A DNA stretch of 64,000 bases from Arthrobacter sp. SLBN-122 (GTDB lineage Bacteria; Actinomycetota; Actinomycetes; Actinomycetales; Micrococcaceae). The position numbers and the translations under genes were made by a program. This document shows positions 1 to 8,444 of the stretch, in pieces. The DNA lies in assembly GCF_006715165.1 (NCBI RefSeq), contig NZ_VFMS01000001.1, forward strand, positions 1,550,001 through 1,614,000. Direction: 5' to 3'. Within the stretch, counting starts at the first letter, position 1. Each line of letters opens with the position of its first letter. The notes beneath the pieces are model-generated. The model was not told the origin of the DNA. It worked only from the letters and a program-made list of their open reading frames with translations, and ran no database searches.

Positions 1-61
1 TGGCACGCCACCCCCGCAGGTGCCACAGATTTCGCCGGTGTGGCTATGAGCCCGCTGGAAC

Positions 62-460
62 CTAAAGTGTGGGCTTCGTCGTCTGCTGCTCTGAAGGAAG
101 TGAAACCAAGGCGAGATAACGCATTACCAGGGCCGCTGAAATCAGCGCTGCCGAGAACGGCAGGCAACCCTGGGCTGCCAGAACATAGATTTGCGTCAAG
201 GCGAAGAAAAAGCCGTTGGAACCGTTCAACGTATAGGTTCCGATCGTCTGCATAAACGTATTTGAGAACAACAGGATCAACAGGCCCACCGCACCCAGGA
301 TGATTCCCGCCCACAAGGTGCGCCGATACAACATCGACTTCGCGTTTTCCACCAATTCAATCCCCCAATTACAAGAGCAGCCCATGCCACCGATAACCCA
401 CCTAAGCACGGGCTGCAACGCTCGACAAGGCTCGGGGAAATCGGGCCGGCTGTCCCTCAA
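62..460 (-). CDS. small membrane protein of unknown function
   Basis: I do not recognise a family. The C-terminal 85 residues contain two hydrophobic segments (around [16 protein letters not shown] and [17 protein letters not shown]), so an inner-membrane protein is likely. The start is uncertain. The longest form begins at a TTG that overlaps the stop of the upstream ligase gene as TTGA, which would couple the two. In-frame ATGs at 385 and 334 would give shorter proteins beginning MGCSCN or MLYRR, and none has a good ribosome binding site. It lies downstream of the YbdK-like gene on the same strand. Confidence 0.45.
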   Translation of the reverse strand: MRDSRPDFPEPCRALQPVLRWVIGGMGCSCNWGIELVENAKSMLYRRTLWAGIILGAVGLLILLFSNTFMQTIGTYTLNGSNGFFFALTQIYVLAAQGCLPFSAALISAALVMRYLALVSLPSEQQTTKPTL

Positions 461-1734
461 GACTGGCGGACGCGCAGCAATTCGGGCGTGGCCTCCACAT
501 CTGCAAGATCCAGGGCATCGCGCATTGTGACGTGGACGGCCTGCCTGACCACCGCGCCGAAGCCCATGTCCTCCGGGGGCGGGCCTGCCAGGGCCTTTTC
601 CCGGGCGCGCCGCTGCTCAGCGGCTCCTGTTCCGCGGGCGATGACATCCTCCACGCCCTGCCGGGCCAGGGCCAGCTCGCCCTGTTCAGCCAGGACGGGA
701 GCCAGGTAGTCCACCAGTGAGCGCACCACGTCCGCGGCCGGCGCGGGTCGGAAATTGCCGAAATCCAGGAGTTCACCACTGAGGCCGGCGCTGCTGGCCT
801 GCCAGGAGGCCATCCGTAAAAGGACAGTCGGAACCGGCGCGGGGTCCACGCCGTCCCGCCATTCCCTGCTGGCGGATTCCACCAGCGCCCGGACCAGCAC
901 GGCAATGAGCGCGGCGTCCTCGGCACGAAGGCACACGTCCGCCACGCGGACCTCCACCGTGGGGTGGTTGCGGGAAAGCCGGGCATCGAAATACAGCATG
1001 CCCTCATCGAGCATGACGCCGCTCTCCAGCAGCCGGGTGACAACCCGCCGGTAGGCAGCGTAGGTGCCATAAATACCGGCAGGTCCTGCGGTGGGCCACC
1101 GGTTCCAGGCCTGCGTGCGGTAGCTTTCGAAGCCGGTGGGAACGCCGTTCCAGAAGGGCGAATTGGCGCTTAGGGCCGTCAGCACTGCCAGCTTGTCCCG
1201 GATCCGGTCCAGGACCGCCACGCCCTCTTCGGGCGATTCGATAAAGGTGTGCACGTGGAAGCCGCAGGTCAACTGTTCCTGGGCGGTGAGGCCAAAGCGC
1301 TCCAGCATCCTTGCGTAGCGCGGGTCAGGAGTGGTGTGGGTGGTGGACGCCATCGGCGAGGTGGCCAGTGCCGCCACCCGGGCGCCGTGTCTCCTGGCGG
1401 ACTGATCAGCCAGGGAGCGGCCCGCGCGGATCTGTTCGAGCAGGCTCCCGTATTCCAGGCACGGCCGGGTCTGCGTCTCGATCTGCTCAAGCTTCAGCTC
1501 GGCACTCAAGCCCATCTCGTCGTCGTAATCCGCCTGCTTTCCCGTGTGGTGGACCTCCGGGTCCACGGGAAGATCGTCGGCTGCAACGTGGTGGTTGGCC
1601 AGGAGGGCGTCGGCCAAGGCAAGGGGCTCCCCGGACTCCGGATCAACGATCAGGAGTTCTTCCTCCACGCCAAAAGTACGCATACCAACATTCTGCGATA
1701 CTTGCCCGGCATTGAAAGGCCACCAGCGGTTCAT
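457..1734 (-). CDS. carboxylate-amine ligase, YbdK/GCS2 family (glutamate-cysteine ligase-like)
   Basis: The family hallmark [18 protein letters not shown] is near the N terminus. It is followed by a GCS2-type ATP-grasp-like body containing [23 protein letters not shown] and the [16 protein letters not shown] segment that forms the glutamate/Mg-ATP pocket in this family. Members ligate glutamate to cysteine or another amine, but the true substrate of actinobacterial copies is often unproven. Two starts are possible: ATG 1734 (425 aa), or ATG 1683, which gives MRTFGVEEE and matches the usual family N terminus of about 400 aa. It follows the HTH-MurA gene by 15 bp, so co-transcription is likely. 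Confidence 0.85.
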   Translation of the reverse strand: MNRWWPFNAGQVSQNVGMRTFGVEEELLIVDPESGEPLALADALLANHHVAADDLPVDPEVHHTGKQADYDDEMGLSAELKLEQIETQTRPCLEYGSLLEQIRAGRSLADQSARRHGARVAALATSPMASTTHTTPDPRYARMLERFGLTAQEQLTCGFHVHTFIESPEEGVAVLDRIRDKLAVLTALSANSPFWNGVPTGFESYRTQAWNRWPTAGPAGIYGTYAAYRRVVTRLLESGVMLDEGMLYFDARLSRNHPTVEVRVADVCLRAEDAALIAVLVRALVESASREWRDGVDPAPVPTVLLRMASWQASSAGLSGELLDFGNFRPAPAADVVRSLVDYLAPVLAEQGELALARQGVEDVIARGTGAAEQRRAREKALAGPPPEDMGFGAVVRQAVHVTMRDALDLADVEATPELLRVRQS

Positions 1735-1749
1735 GACGAACCGTGAATC

Positions 1750-3273
1750 CTAGTCCTGGAAGTACTCCACCTTGGCACCGATGGTGTTCAGGCGCTCGGC
1801 CAGGTCCTCGTAGCCACGCTCGATCACGTAGATGTTCCGCAGCTCGGACACGCCCCGCGCGGCGAGCATGGCCAGCAGCAGGCAGGCGGCCGGACGCAGC
1901 GCAGGCGGGCAGCCCACCTCGGCGGCGCGCCACTTGGTGGGTCCGTTGACGTAGATCCGGTGCGGATCCAGGAGCTGCACCTGCGCCCCAAGCCGGTTCA
2001 GCTCCGTCAGGTAGATCGCCCGGTTCTCGTACACCCAGTCATGGATCATGGTCTGGCCCTGCGCGTTCGCGGCGATGACCGCGAAGAACGGCAGGTTGTC
2101 GATGTTCAGCCCGGGGAACGGCATGGGGTGGATCTTGTCCTCCGGGGCACGCAGCGTGGAGGGCTTGGTGGTGACGTCCACCAGCCTGGTGCGGCCGTTG
2201 CGTGCCATGTACTCACCGGAGATTTCCAGCTCCTGCCCCATTTGGCCCAGGGTGGCCAACTCAATCTCCATGAATTCGATGGGCACCCGGCGCACCGTGA
2301 CCTCGGAGTTGGTGACGATGCCGGCCGTGATAAGGCTCATGGCCTCAATGGGGTCCTCGGACGGGAAGTACTCAATCTCGGCGTCGATTTCGGGCCGGCC
2401 GGTGATCTTCAGGGTGGTGGTGCCCACACCCTCGATGGTGACGCCGAGCATCTGCAGGTAGAAGCACAGATCCTGCACCATGTAGTTGGGGCTCGCATTC
2501 CGGATCACGGTGGTACCGGGCCGGTGCGCCGCAGCCATGATGGCATTCTCGGTAACGGTGTCCCCGCGTTCGGTAAGGACGAAGGAGCGGTCGCGGGTAT
2601 CGGCAGGAGGCGCCTGGACGGTGTAGAAACCTGAAGTGGCCTCCACCGAAAGGCCAAACTGGCGCAATGCCTGCATGTGCGGTTCCACGGTGCGGGTGCC
2701 AAGGTCGCAGCCGCCGGCGTACGGCAGCCGGTACTCCCGCGACTCATCCAGGAGTGGACCCAGCAGCATGATGACGCTCCGGGTCCTGCGGGCCGCGTCA
2801 ACGTCCATGGCATCCAGGTCCAGGACGGCGGGACGGCGCAGGCGCAGGTCGGTGTCGTTGAGCCAGGTGCACTCCACGCCGATGCTGGTCAGCACTTCGA
2901 CGATGCGGTTGACTTCCTCGATCCGGGCCAGCCGGCGGAGCACGGTGGTGCCGCGGTTGATCAGGCTGGCGCAGAGCAGGGCCACGCCGGCATTCTTGCT
3001 GCTGTTGACGTCCACGGCGCCGGACAGGGTGTGGCCGCCCTCTACGCGGAGATGCGTCATTTGCGGTTTGCCGACGTTGACAATGCTGCGGTCGAAGATG
3101 GTTTCCAGCCTCTGGATCATCTTCAGGCTCAGGTTCTGCTTGCCCTGTTCCATTCGGGCGACAGCGCTTTGGCTGGTGCCGAGTTCGGCGGCCAGTTGAC
3201 CCTGGGTCCAGCCCTTCTCGGTGCGGGCGTCCCTCAACATGGCGGCAACGTGCTCAGCGGTTTCCTGCGTCAT
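1750..3273 (-). CDS. murA: UDP-N-acetylglucosamine 1-carboxyvinyltransferase (MurA-like) with N-terminal XRE helix-turn-helix
   Basis: Residues about 6-65 form an XRE-type HTH (GWTQGQLAAELGTSQSAVARMEQG). From about residue 72 the protein is a full EPSP-synthase-fold MurA of about 435 residues. The loop cysteine is Cys189 in LPYAGGCDLGTRTVEPH, matching catalytic Cys115 of E. coli MurA. SSKNAGV carries the conserved substrate lysine. MurA transfers enolpyruvate from PEP to UDP-GlcNAc in the first committed peptidoglycan step. The residue after the loop arginine is Thr, where the E. coli enzyme has Pro. ATG 3273 is preferred over the upstream TTG 3279. There is no Shine-Dalgarno; the upstream DNA is unusually AT-rich. 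The HTH suggests DNA binding or autoregulation. Confidence 0.88.
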   Translation of the reverse strand: MTQETAEHVAAMLRDARTEKGWTQGQLAAELGTSQSAVARMEQGKQNLSLKMIQRLETIFDRSIVNVGKPQMTHLRVEGGHTLSGAVDVNSSKNAGVALLCASLINRGTTVLRRLARIEEVNRIVEVLTSIGVECTWLNDTDLRLRRPAVLDLDAMDVDAARRTRSVIMLLGPLLDESREYRLPYAGGCDLGTRTVEPHMQALRQFGLSVEATSGFYTVQAPPADTRDRSFVLTERGDTVTENAIMAAAHRPGTTVIRNASPNYMVQDLCFYLQMLGVTIEGVGTTTLKITGRPEIDAEIEYFPSEDPIEAMSLITAGIVTNSEVTVRRVPIEFMEIELATLGQMGQELEISGEYMARNGRTRLVDVTTKPSTLRAPEDKIHPMPFPGLNIDNLPFFAVIAANAQGQTMIHDWVYENRAIYLTELNRLGAQVQLLDPHRIYVNGPTKWRAAEVGCPPALRPAACLLLAMLAARGVSELRNIYVIERGYEDLAERLNTIGAKVEYFQD

Positions 3274-3300
3274 AAGCAAAAATATATCATAAATGAGTTA
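3274..3300 (-). promoter_or_regulatory. AT-rich promoter/operator candidate of the HTH-MurA gene
   Basis: In a very GC-rich region, the 27 bp before the start codon are almost entirely A and T. Read on the minus strand they contain TTTATGATATATTTTTG, including -10-like TATGAT and TATATT. This places transcription start at or very near the ATG and offers a possible binding site for the protein's own HTH. There is no ribosome binding site. Confidence 0.4.
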
Positions 3301-3390
3301 TCGTGGCCGTTGTCGCACCACGAGCGGGGTCAATGGAAAGCCTTTACCCGATACATGCGATACAAATCACCAGTAGGGTAACCGCCAGCC

Positions 3391-4191
3391 TCAGCTGCCC
3401 AGCCACACCATGTTCCATGTTCCGGCAGCCAGCGCCGCAAAAAGGGCAAGCCCGGCCACCAGGACACCGCCGGCCACCACCCCAAGATCCAGCGTGCTGA
3501 ACGTGGATTCCCGGGCCCAGGTCCGTTGGCCACCGCCGAAACCCCGGGCTTCCATGGTCACGGCGAGCCGGGACGCGCGGCGGACGGCCTGTACCAGAAG
3601 CCCGAAGCTCTGCCCCAGGGTCGCTTTCACGCGCTGGCCCAAGCTGCCGCGGGAACCCACACCGCGTGCACGGCGCGCCATCCCGATGGTCTGCCACTCC
3701 TCGGCCATCAGCCCCACCAGGCGCATCGCGGCGAGCGTTCCCAGGACGAACCGGTGCGGCAGGCGTGCCTTCTGCGCCAGCGCGTCCGCAAGGTCGGTGG
3801 GATCCGTGCAGCTCATCAGGAGCACCGCCGGAAGCGCGATGGCAAAGCCGCGCAGCATGAAGCCGACGCCCAGCTGCAGGGAACCTTCGCTCATGGTCCA
3901 GATGCCGGCGTCGAGCAGGATCCTGCCGCTGTCCGGCGCCAGGATGGACGTGCTCCAGCCGCCCACGGCGGCGGCGATGATGAGCGGCCACCCGCGCTGC
4001 CACAGCAGGGACAGGGTGAGCCCGGCCAGGGGGAACAGCAGGAGCTCGAAAACCAGGGCCACGGAGGCCGACACCCAGTCGATGGACAGCGCCAGGACCG
4101 CGGTGATGAGCAGGACGGCCGCGAACTTGCTCAGTGGATTGGCGCGGGCCAGGAGGGCATGGTTGCCGGCCAAGGTGAGTTGCTGCCTCAT
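3391..4191 (-). CDS. ykoC: ECF transporter T component (YkoC/CbiQ-like)
   Basis: This is a polytopic membrane protein of about 266 aa with four to six hydrophobic segments. It carries the two Ala-Arg-Gly coupling motifs of EcfT proteins: ARRARGVGSRG and, about 50 residues later, MEARGFGGGQ. These helices dock on the ATPase pair. It is the last gene of a three-gene operon and its ATG overlaps the stop of the ATPase gene by 4 bp. With the YkoE-type S component and the TPP riboswitch upstream, it is most likely part of a thiamine or hydroxymethylpyrimidine importer. Confidence 0.9.
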   Translation of the reverse strand: MRQQLTLAGNHALLARANPLSKFAAVLLITAVLALSIDWVSASVALVFELLLFPLAGLTLSLLWQRGWPLIIAAAVGGWSTSILAPDSGRILLDAGIWTMSEGSLQLGVGFMLRGFAIALPAVLLMSCTDPTDLADALAQKARLPHRFVLGTLAAMRLVGLMAEEWQTIGMARRARGVGSRGSLGQRVKATLGQSFGLLVQAVRRASRLAVTMEARGFGGGQRTWARESTFSTLDLGVVAGGVLVAGLALFAALAAGTWNMVWLGS

Positions 4192-5735
4192 GGTGCCACC
4201 GCTTCCGCCGCAGCCATCCGCAGTTCGGTCCCGCCCAAGGCTTCGGTGAACTCGGCGTCATGCGTCACGGAGACCACCGCGGTGCCGGCATCCAGGAGTT
4301 CGGACAGGAATGAGGCCAACTCAGCCCACGTGTTGGCGTCCTGCCCGAACGTGGGCTCGTCCAGGACCAGGACCTGCGGGCTGGCGGCAAGGACGGTGGC
4401 CACGGACAGCCGCCGCTTCTCGCCGCCGGAGAGCGTATAGGGGTTGGCGTCCACCAGGTGGGTGAGCCGCAGCCGCTCCAGCAGTTCGTCCACCCGGTCT
4501 TCGCCACGGCCAAGGTGCCGGGGGCCGAACAGCAGCTCATCCAGCACCTTGCCGGTCACGAACTGGTGCTCCGGCTCCTGGAACACCGTCCCCACGCGCG
4601 AAATCAATTGCTCGGCCTTCCACCGGTACGGGTCAATGCCGGCCCCGCGGCTGAGGTCCAGGGTGGCTGACACTTTTCCGGAGACCGGCTCCAGCAGCCC
4701 GGCCAGGGTCAGCGCGAACGTGGACTTGCCGGCACCGTTGGGACCTGTGACGGCGAGCGCCTGCCCGGCCCGGACCTGCGCGGCCAGGCCTTCCTGGACC
4801 GGTACCGGCGGGATCTTCCGGAAGCCCTTGCGGCGGGGACGTTCGCGGGAAACACCCAGCTGTTCGGCGGCCAGCAGCAGCTTTCCCGTGCCCGGCGCCG
4901 GGACAAGGGCGCGGGCGCGGGTTGCCGGCACGTAGCCGGGGACCCACACACCGGCTGCGGCGAGCATGGCCCGCGCCTCCGTGAGCACCCGGTCCGGCGG
5001 CCCATCCAGGAGCACGGCAGGATTGGTGCCGGAGCCCGGCTGTAGGACCACGATCCGGTCCACCAGGTCCTTCCACACGGAAACCCGGTGTTCCACCACC
5101 ACCAGTGTGGCCCCGGTCTTGTCGAGGCAGCGCGCCACGGCATCGCGGACCTCCAGCACGCCGTCCGGGTCCAGGTTGGCGGTTGGCTCATCCAGCAGGA
5201 TCAGGCCCGGGCGCATGGCCAGGATGCCGGCCAGCGCCAGGCGCTGCTTTTGCCCGCCGGACAGGGCCGACGTGGGGTGGTCCAGCGGCAGGTGGGACAG
5301 TCCGACGTCGGCAAGCGCCTCGTGCACCCGCGCCCAGATTTCCTCCCGCGGCACCGCAAGGTTTTCGGCACCGAAGGCGGCGTCGTCCCCCACGCGCGAC
5401 AGGACCACCTGCGTCTCGGGGTCCTGCTGCATGAGCCCGGCGCGCCCGCGCTGGGCGCGGGGCACGGCGCCGTCAACCAGCAGCGAACCTGACTCGTCGG
5501 CATCCCCCGCCTCGCCGCCGTCGTCGTTAATGTCCTCCCCCAGCACCCCGGCGAGCGCATGCAGGAGCGTGGACTTGCCGGCGCCCGAGGGGCCGAGCAG
5601 GAGCACCCGCTCCCCCGGGCTGATGTCCAGGTCGAGGGCGTGGACGGCGGGCTTGACCCTGCCGGCATGCCGCCAGCCCCAGCCGCGGGCGGTGACAGCG
5701 GCAGGGCGGACCGCCGTGCCCTGGGCCATTGCCAT
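4188..5735 (-). CDS. ykoD: ECF transporter double ATPase (YkoD-like)
   Basis: Two ABC ATPase domains sit in one chain. The first has Walker A GPSGAGKST (about residue 50), signature LSGGQKQR and Walker B LILLDEPT. The second has GPNGAGKST, LSGGEKRR and LVLDEPT. Both are complete, so both sites should hydrolyse ATP. An insertion rich in Asp/Glu/Gly (GEDINDDGGEAGDADESG) interrupts the first domain after Walker A. The gene overlaps both neighbours (1 bp with the YkoE gene, 4 bp with the YkoC gene), showing translational coupling. It energises uptake through the S and T components. Confidence 0.92.
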   Translation of the reverse strand: MAMAQGTAVRPAAVTARGWGWRHAGRVKPAVHALDLDISPGERVLLLGPSGAGKSTLLHALAGVLGEDINDDGGEAGDADESGSLLVDGAVPRAQRGRAGLMQQDPETQVVLSRVGDDAAFGAENLAVPREEIWARVHEALADVGLSHLPLDHPTSALSGGQKQRLALAGILAMRPGLILLDEPTANLDPDGVLEVRDAVARCLDKTGATLVVVEHRVSVWKDLVDRIVVLQPGSGTNPAVLLDGPPDRVLTEARAMLAAAGVWVPGYVPATRARALVPAPGTGKLLLAAEQLGVSRERPRRKGFRKIPPVPVQEGLAAQVRAGQALAVTGPNGAGKSTFALTLAGLLEPVSGKVSATLDLSRGAGIDPYRWKAEQLISRVGTVFQEPEHQFVTGKVLDELLFGPRHLGRGEDRVDELLERLRLTHLVDANPYTLSGGEKRRLSVATVLAASPQVLVLDEPTFGQDANTWAELASFLSELLDAGTAVVSVTHDAEFTEALGGTELRMAAAEAVAP

Positions 5736-6358
5736 CAGGAGAAGACAGGCTCCGTGGCAGCCTTGCGCGAGGCGAAGGAGCTCAGCACTCCTGTACGTGC
5801 CAGGCCGCGCGTGGCCACCCAGGACAGGGCGCCGGCAATGACTGCTCCGGAAATCATGCAGAAGACGATGTAGGCCAGCTTGTCACCGCCGGAGTAGGCG
5901 ATGTTCCAGCCCCACGGCGCAAAGGAGTCGTTCAGGCCGCAGAAGAGACCTGCTGCCGCACCTGCCAGCAGGGATACGGGCAGGTTGAACTTGCGGTAGA
6001 CGAAGATGGCGAAGATGATTTCCGCACCCAGGCCCTGGACGAAGCCGGAGAAGAGGACCGAGGCGCCGTACTGGGAGCCCATGAGCAGTTCCCCGGTGGC
6101 GGCCACGGTTTCGCAGAACAGTGCGGCCCCCGGCTTGCGGATGATCAGCATGCCCAGCACCCCCGGAATCATCCATCCGCCGGCGATGATGCCGGTCAGG
6201 GGCGGGTAGGCGGCGTTCATCGGCACGGATACTGCCGCCGCGCCTTGGGACCAGGCCCAGAAAATAACGCCGCCGGCGATGGCCACCAGCGCGGCGACGA
6301 CGATGTCCACGACGCGCCAGGACTTACTGGTGGTCTTCTTGATTGCTGCAGTGCTCAT
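5735..6358 (-). CDS. ykoE: ECF transporter S component, YkoE family (thiamine/HMP)
   Basis: This hydrophobic protein of 207 aa resembles YkoE, the substrate-binding membrane subunit of thiamine-precursor ECF transporters, with about six membrane segments. Family-typical stretches include PPLTGIIAGGWMIPGVLGMLIIRKPGA (split here as two adjacent helices) and LNDSFAPWGWNIAYSG. It starts at ATG 6358 behind the site AGGAGGATTCC (minus strand). It is the first gene after the TPP riboswitch, so it should be expressed when thiamine pyrophosphate is low. Confidence 0.92.
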   Translation of the reverse strand: MSTAAIKKTTSKSWRVVDIVVAALVAIAGGVIFWAWSQGAAAVSVPMNAAYPPLTGIIAGGWMIPGVLGMLIIRKPGAALFCETVAATGELLMGSQYGASVLFSGFVQGLGAEIIFAIFVYRKFNLPVSLLAGAAAGLFCGLNDSFAPWGWNIAYSGGDKLAYIVFCMISGAVIAGALSWVATRGLARTGVLSSFASRKAATEPVFS

Positions 6359-6441
6359 TGGAATCCTCCTGGGAAACAGGAGGGGAAAGTGGACCCGGCT
6401 GACGGCCCGATGCCGTGCAGCCGCGACACTTTGAGAACTCG

Positions 6442-6558
6442 ACTCCCTTGCGCCGGTACTAACCGGATCAGGTTCGAGGGTCTGCGGCTGTCCGCACTCT
6501 CAGCGCCCACCTGCGGTGCCCGGCGGATGCCAGGATGCCCGACGGCGGCGCTCCCCTG
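6442..6558 (-). ncRNA. TPP riboswitch (THI element)
   Basis: Read on the minus strand, the aptamer shows the conserved parts in order: GGGGAGC, a P3 stem, GCTGAGAG (the pyrimidine-binding CUGAGA), and then CCCTCGAACCTGATCCGG, followed by GTTAGTACCGGCG and AAGGGA. These match the Rfam TPP family core almost exactly. It ends about 85 nt before the YkoE start codon, leaving room for an expression platform. The AGGAGG sites at 6363-6380 and their CCTCC partner could be the switching element. It controls the YkoEDC operon. Confidence 0.95.
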
Positions 6559-6637
6559 TCGTTTGTAGTGTTGCTTTTTGTTGGGTAAGGCTTTTGATTG
6601 CCCTTCCGGGCGTGGTCAAGTTTACACCGGGCGGGGG

Positions 6638-6643
6638 TAGATT
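6638..6643 (+). promoter_or_regulatory. -10 box TAGATT placing transcription start at the ATG
   Basis: TAGATT ends 7 nt before the ATG of the UPF0303 gene, the spacing expected for a leaderless transcript. No clear -35 hexamer is visible at 17 bp. Confidence 0.4.
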
Positions 6644-6650
6644 GAAGGCC

Positions 6651-7193
6651 ATGAGCGCCATTCCACCGGATGTGACCGGGTTCGATCCTGATTCCGCCGA
6701 CGCCCAGCTTGAGGGGTCGCTGGAGGCACTGGTTGCCCGGGTCGAGGCGGAGGTCCGGGAGCTCCATTTCTCCGGTTTTTCGGTGGATGACGCGTTGAAC
6801 CTGGGCCTGCTCCTGGTGGAACTGGGCAAGGAGCGGTCGCTTCCCATCGCGATCGACATCACCAAGGGCGAGCAGGTCCTTTTCCACGTCGCGCTTCCCG
6901 GCGCCACTCCTGACAACGGGCACTGGATCCGGGCCAAGCAGCGCACGGCCGCCCGGTACGAGGTACCGTCCCTTTTGGTGGGGCTGCGGGGCCGGCTGGG
7001 CGGCGGCCGGATCGAGGACAACGCCTGGTTCGACCAGTCCCGGTATGCAGCCCACGGCGGCTCCTTTCCTATTTATGTCACCGGCGTGGGCGCGGTGGCC
7101 ACGGTCACCGTCTCCGGATTGCCGCAGCTGCAGGACCATGACCTGGTGGTGGAAGCGCTGCGCGACATCTTGGGGTCAGCCCTGTCTGACTGA
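6651..7193 (+). CDS. UPF0303 / haem-degrading-domain family protein
   Basis: This 180-residue protein resembles the UPF0303 group, distantly related to the GlcG/HbpS haem-binding fold. The family-like core includes FPIYVTGVGAVATVTVSGLPQLQDHDLVVEAL (seen here as two adjacent strands and a helix) and a final helix. The role is unproven; some relatives bind haem or iron. ATG 6651 is chosen because the upstream in-frame sequence belongs to the divergent TPP riboswitch region. It has only AAGG as a weak ribosome site plus a -10 box 7 nt away. Confidence 0.8.
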   Translation: MSAIPPDVTGFDPDSADAQLEGSLEALVARVEAEVRELHFSGFSVDDALNLGLLLVELGKERSLPIAIDITKGEQVLFHVALPGATPDNGHWIRAKQRTAARYEVPSLLVGLRGRLGGGRIEDNAWFDQSRYAAHGGSFPIYVTGVGAVATVTVSGLPQLQDHDLVVEALRDILGSALSD

Positions 7194-7274
7194 ACTGTCT
7201 GACTTGCCGTTGTCCGGCTTGCTACTGGGGGACCAGCGAAACCCCCCATATACAAAGACTGCTTAGCTTTTATT

Positions 7275-7295
7275 AGTAATCATGCTTACTATATT
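7275..7295 (+). promoter_or_regulatory. imperfect palindrome and -10 region before the diiron-enzyme cluster
   Basis: AGTAATCATGCTTACT (7275-7290) is a 16-bp palindrome with one mismatched pair. It abuts a TATATT -10-like hexamer (7290-7295). It lies in an AT-rich pocket about 30 bp before the first ORF of the cluster. It looks like a MarR/GntR-type operator over a promoter; the regulator is unknown. Confidence 0.4.
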
Positions 7296-7323
7296 GTTCC
7301 CCGGGTTTCGAGGAGGACAGGGC

Positions 7324-7392
7324 ATGGCAGTCACCATGGGCGGTCCCGCGTTCGTTCCCGTCACCAGCGCGGCAGACCAAGGAGCACCATGA
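7324..7392 (+). CDS. 22-codon ORF translationally coupled to the diiron enzyme gene
   Basis: An ATG at 7324 follows a perfect AGGAGG (7311-7316) at 7-nt spacing, the best ribosome site in this area. The peptide begins MAVTMGGPAFVPV and ends ADQGAP. Its TGA (7390-7392) overlaps the ATG of the next gene as ATGA. It could be a regulatory leader peptide, a device to couple translation, or a small substrate peptide for the enzymes downstream. No cysteine, lysine or obvious leader/core boundary is seen. It is too short to assign by homology. Confidence 0.45.
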   Translation: MAVTMGGPAFVPVTSAADQGAP

Positions 7393-8444
7393 GAATCCCG
7401 GAAACCAGAGGCCCCCTCAGCAGCGCCCTGTTCGAGGTCCTGGCGCAGGCTCCGGACTCCGCCGGGACGGAACTGGACGCCCTGTACCGCCTGGCCGCAG
7501 GGCAGGTGGCCGGCACCGCTGACATTATTGGCGACGAGGACATCCAGCTGGCCCTCTTCTGCCTCTACGAACTCCATTACTCCGGGCTGGACGGCGTCTC
7601 TGACCACTGGGAGTGGGAGCCCGCGGTAATCAAGGTCCGGCAGCTGCTCGAGGAACCGTTTGAGGTTGCCCTCCGCGCCGCCGCACAACAGGCCGCTGGA
7701 ACCCTCGAACTGCCCGTCGACGGTGCCATGAGCAGCGACCAGGTGGCAGATGTCCTGTTCGGCCTCGCCGGCAAGGACACCGGCCCCAGCGTCTCCCGCT
7801 ACGTTGCCCGGAAGGCAACCCTGGATCAGCTCAGGGAGTTCCTGGTCCACAAGTCCATGTACCAGCTGAAGGAAGCCGATCCTCACACGTGGGCCATCCC
7901 GCGCCTCAGCGGACGACCCAAAGCGGCCCTGGTGGAAATCCAGGCGGACGAATACGGCGGCGGCCGCCCCGAGCGGATGCACAGCGCGCTGTTCGCCCGG
8001 ACAATGCGCGGCCTGGGCCTCGATGACAACTACGGCGCCTACGTTGACGCCGTTCCCGCCGTCTCCCTCGCATCGGTAAACCTCATGTCCCTTTGCGGAC
8101 TGAACCGGCGGCTCCGCGGTGCCATCACCGGCCACCTGGCGATCTACGAAATGACCTCTTCCCAGCCCAACCGGTTCTACGGCAACGGCTTCCGCCGCCA
8201 CGGTTTCGGTGCAGACGTCACGCACTACTTCGACGAGCATGTGGAGGCCGACGCCGTCCACGAACAGATCGCAGGGCGGGACCTGGCCGGCGGGCTCGTC
8301 GAAGCCGAGCCGGAACTCCTCGCGGACGTCCTGTTCGGGGCGACGGCGGTCATGGCCATCGACGGCCGGCTCTCCGCCCACCTCCTGTCCTCGTGGGAAG
8401 CCGGGACATCATCGCTGCGGGCGGCCGTGCCGGCGGCAGCGTGA
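7389..8444 (+). CDS. iron-containing redox enzyme family protein (haem-oxygenase-like diiron oxidase, HDO superfamily)
   Basis: This 351-aa protein resembles the actinobacterial iron-containing redox enzyme family, related to TENA/PqqC-like and haem-oxygenase-like diiron folds. Candidate metal ligands are seen in helices ELHYSGLDG (E61, H63), EIQADEYGGGRPERMH (E183, D187/E188, H198) and YFDEHVEADAVHEQ (about 272-285). Such enzymes use O2 at a diiron centre for oxidation or C-C cleavage of small molecules, lipids or amino acids; the substrate here is unknown. ATG 7389 has AAGGAG at good spacing. The stop overlaps the GTG of the glycosyltransferase gene, so the cluster is translated together. 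Confidence 0.82.
   Translation: MRIPETRGPLSSALFEVLAQAPDSAGTELDALYRLAAGQVAGTADIIGDEDIQLALFCLYELHYSGLDGVSDHWEWEPAVIKVRQLLEEPFEVALRAAAQQAAGTLELPVDGAMSSDQVADVLFGLAGKDTGPSVSRYVARKATLDQLREFLVHKSMYQLKEADPHTWAIPRLSGRPKAALVEIQADEYGGGRPERMHSALFARTMRGLGLDDNYGAYVDAVPAVSLASVNLMSLCGLNRRLRGAITGHLAIYEMTSSQPNRFYGNGFRRHGFGADVTHYFDEHVEADAVHEQIAGRDLAGGLVEAEPELLADVLFGATAVMAIDGRLSAHLLSSWEAGTSSLRAAVPAAA

Noticed and set aside
2677..3381. 234-codon plus-strand frame over the HTH-MurA gene
   Set aside because: Antisense shadow; no ribosome site and no recognisable domain.
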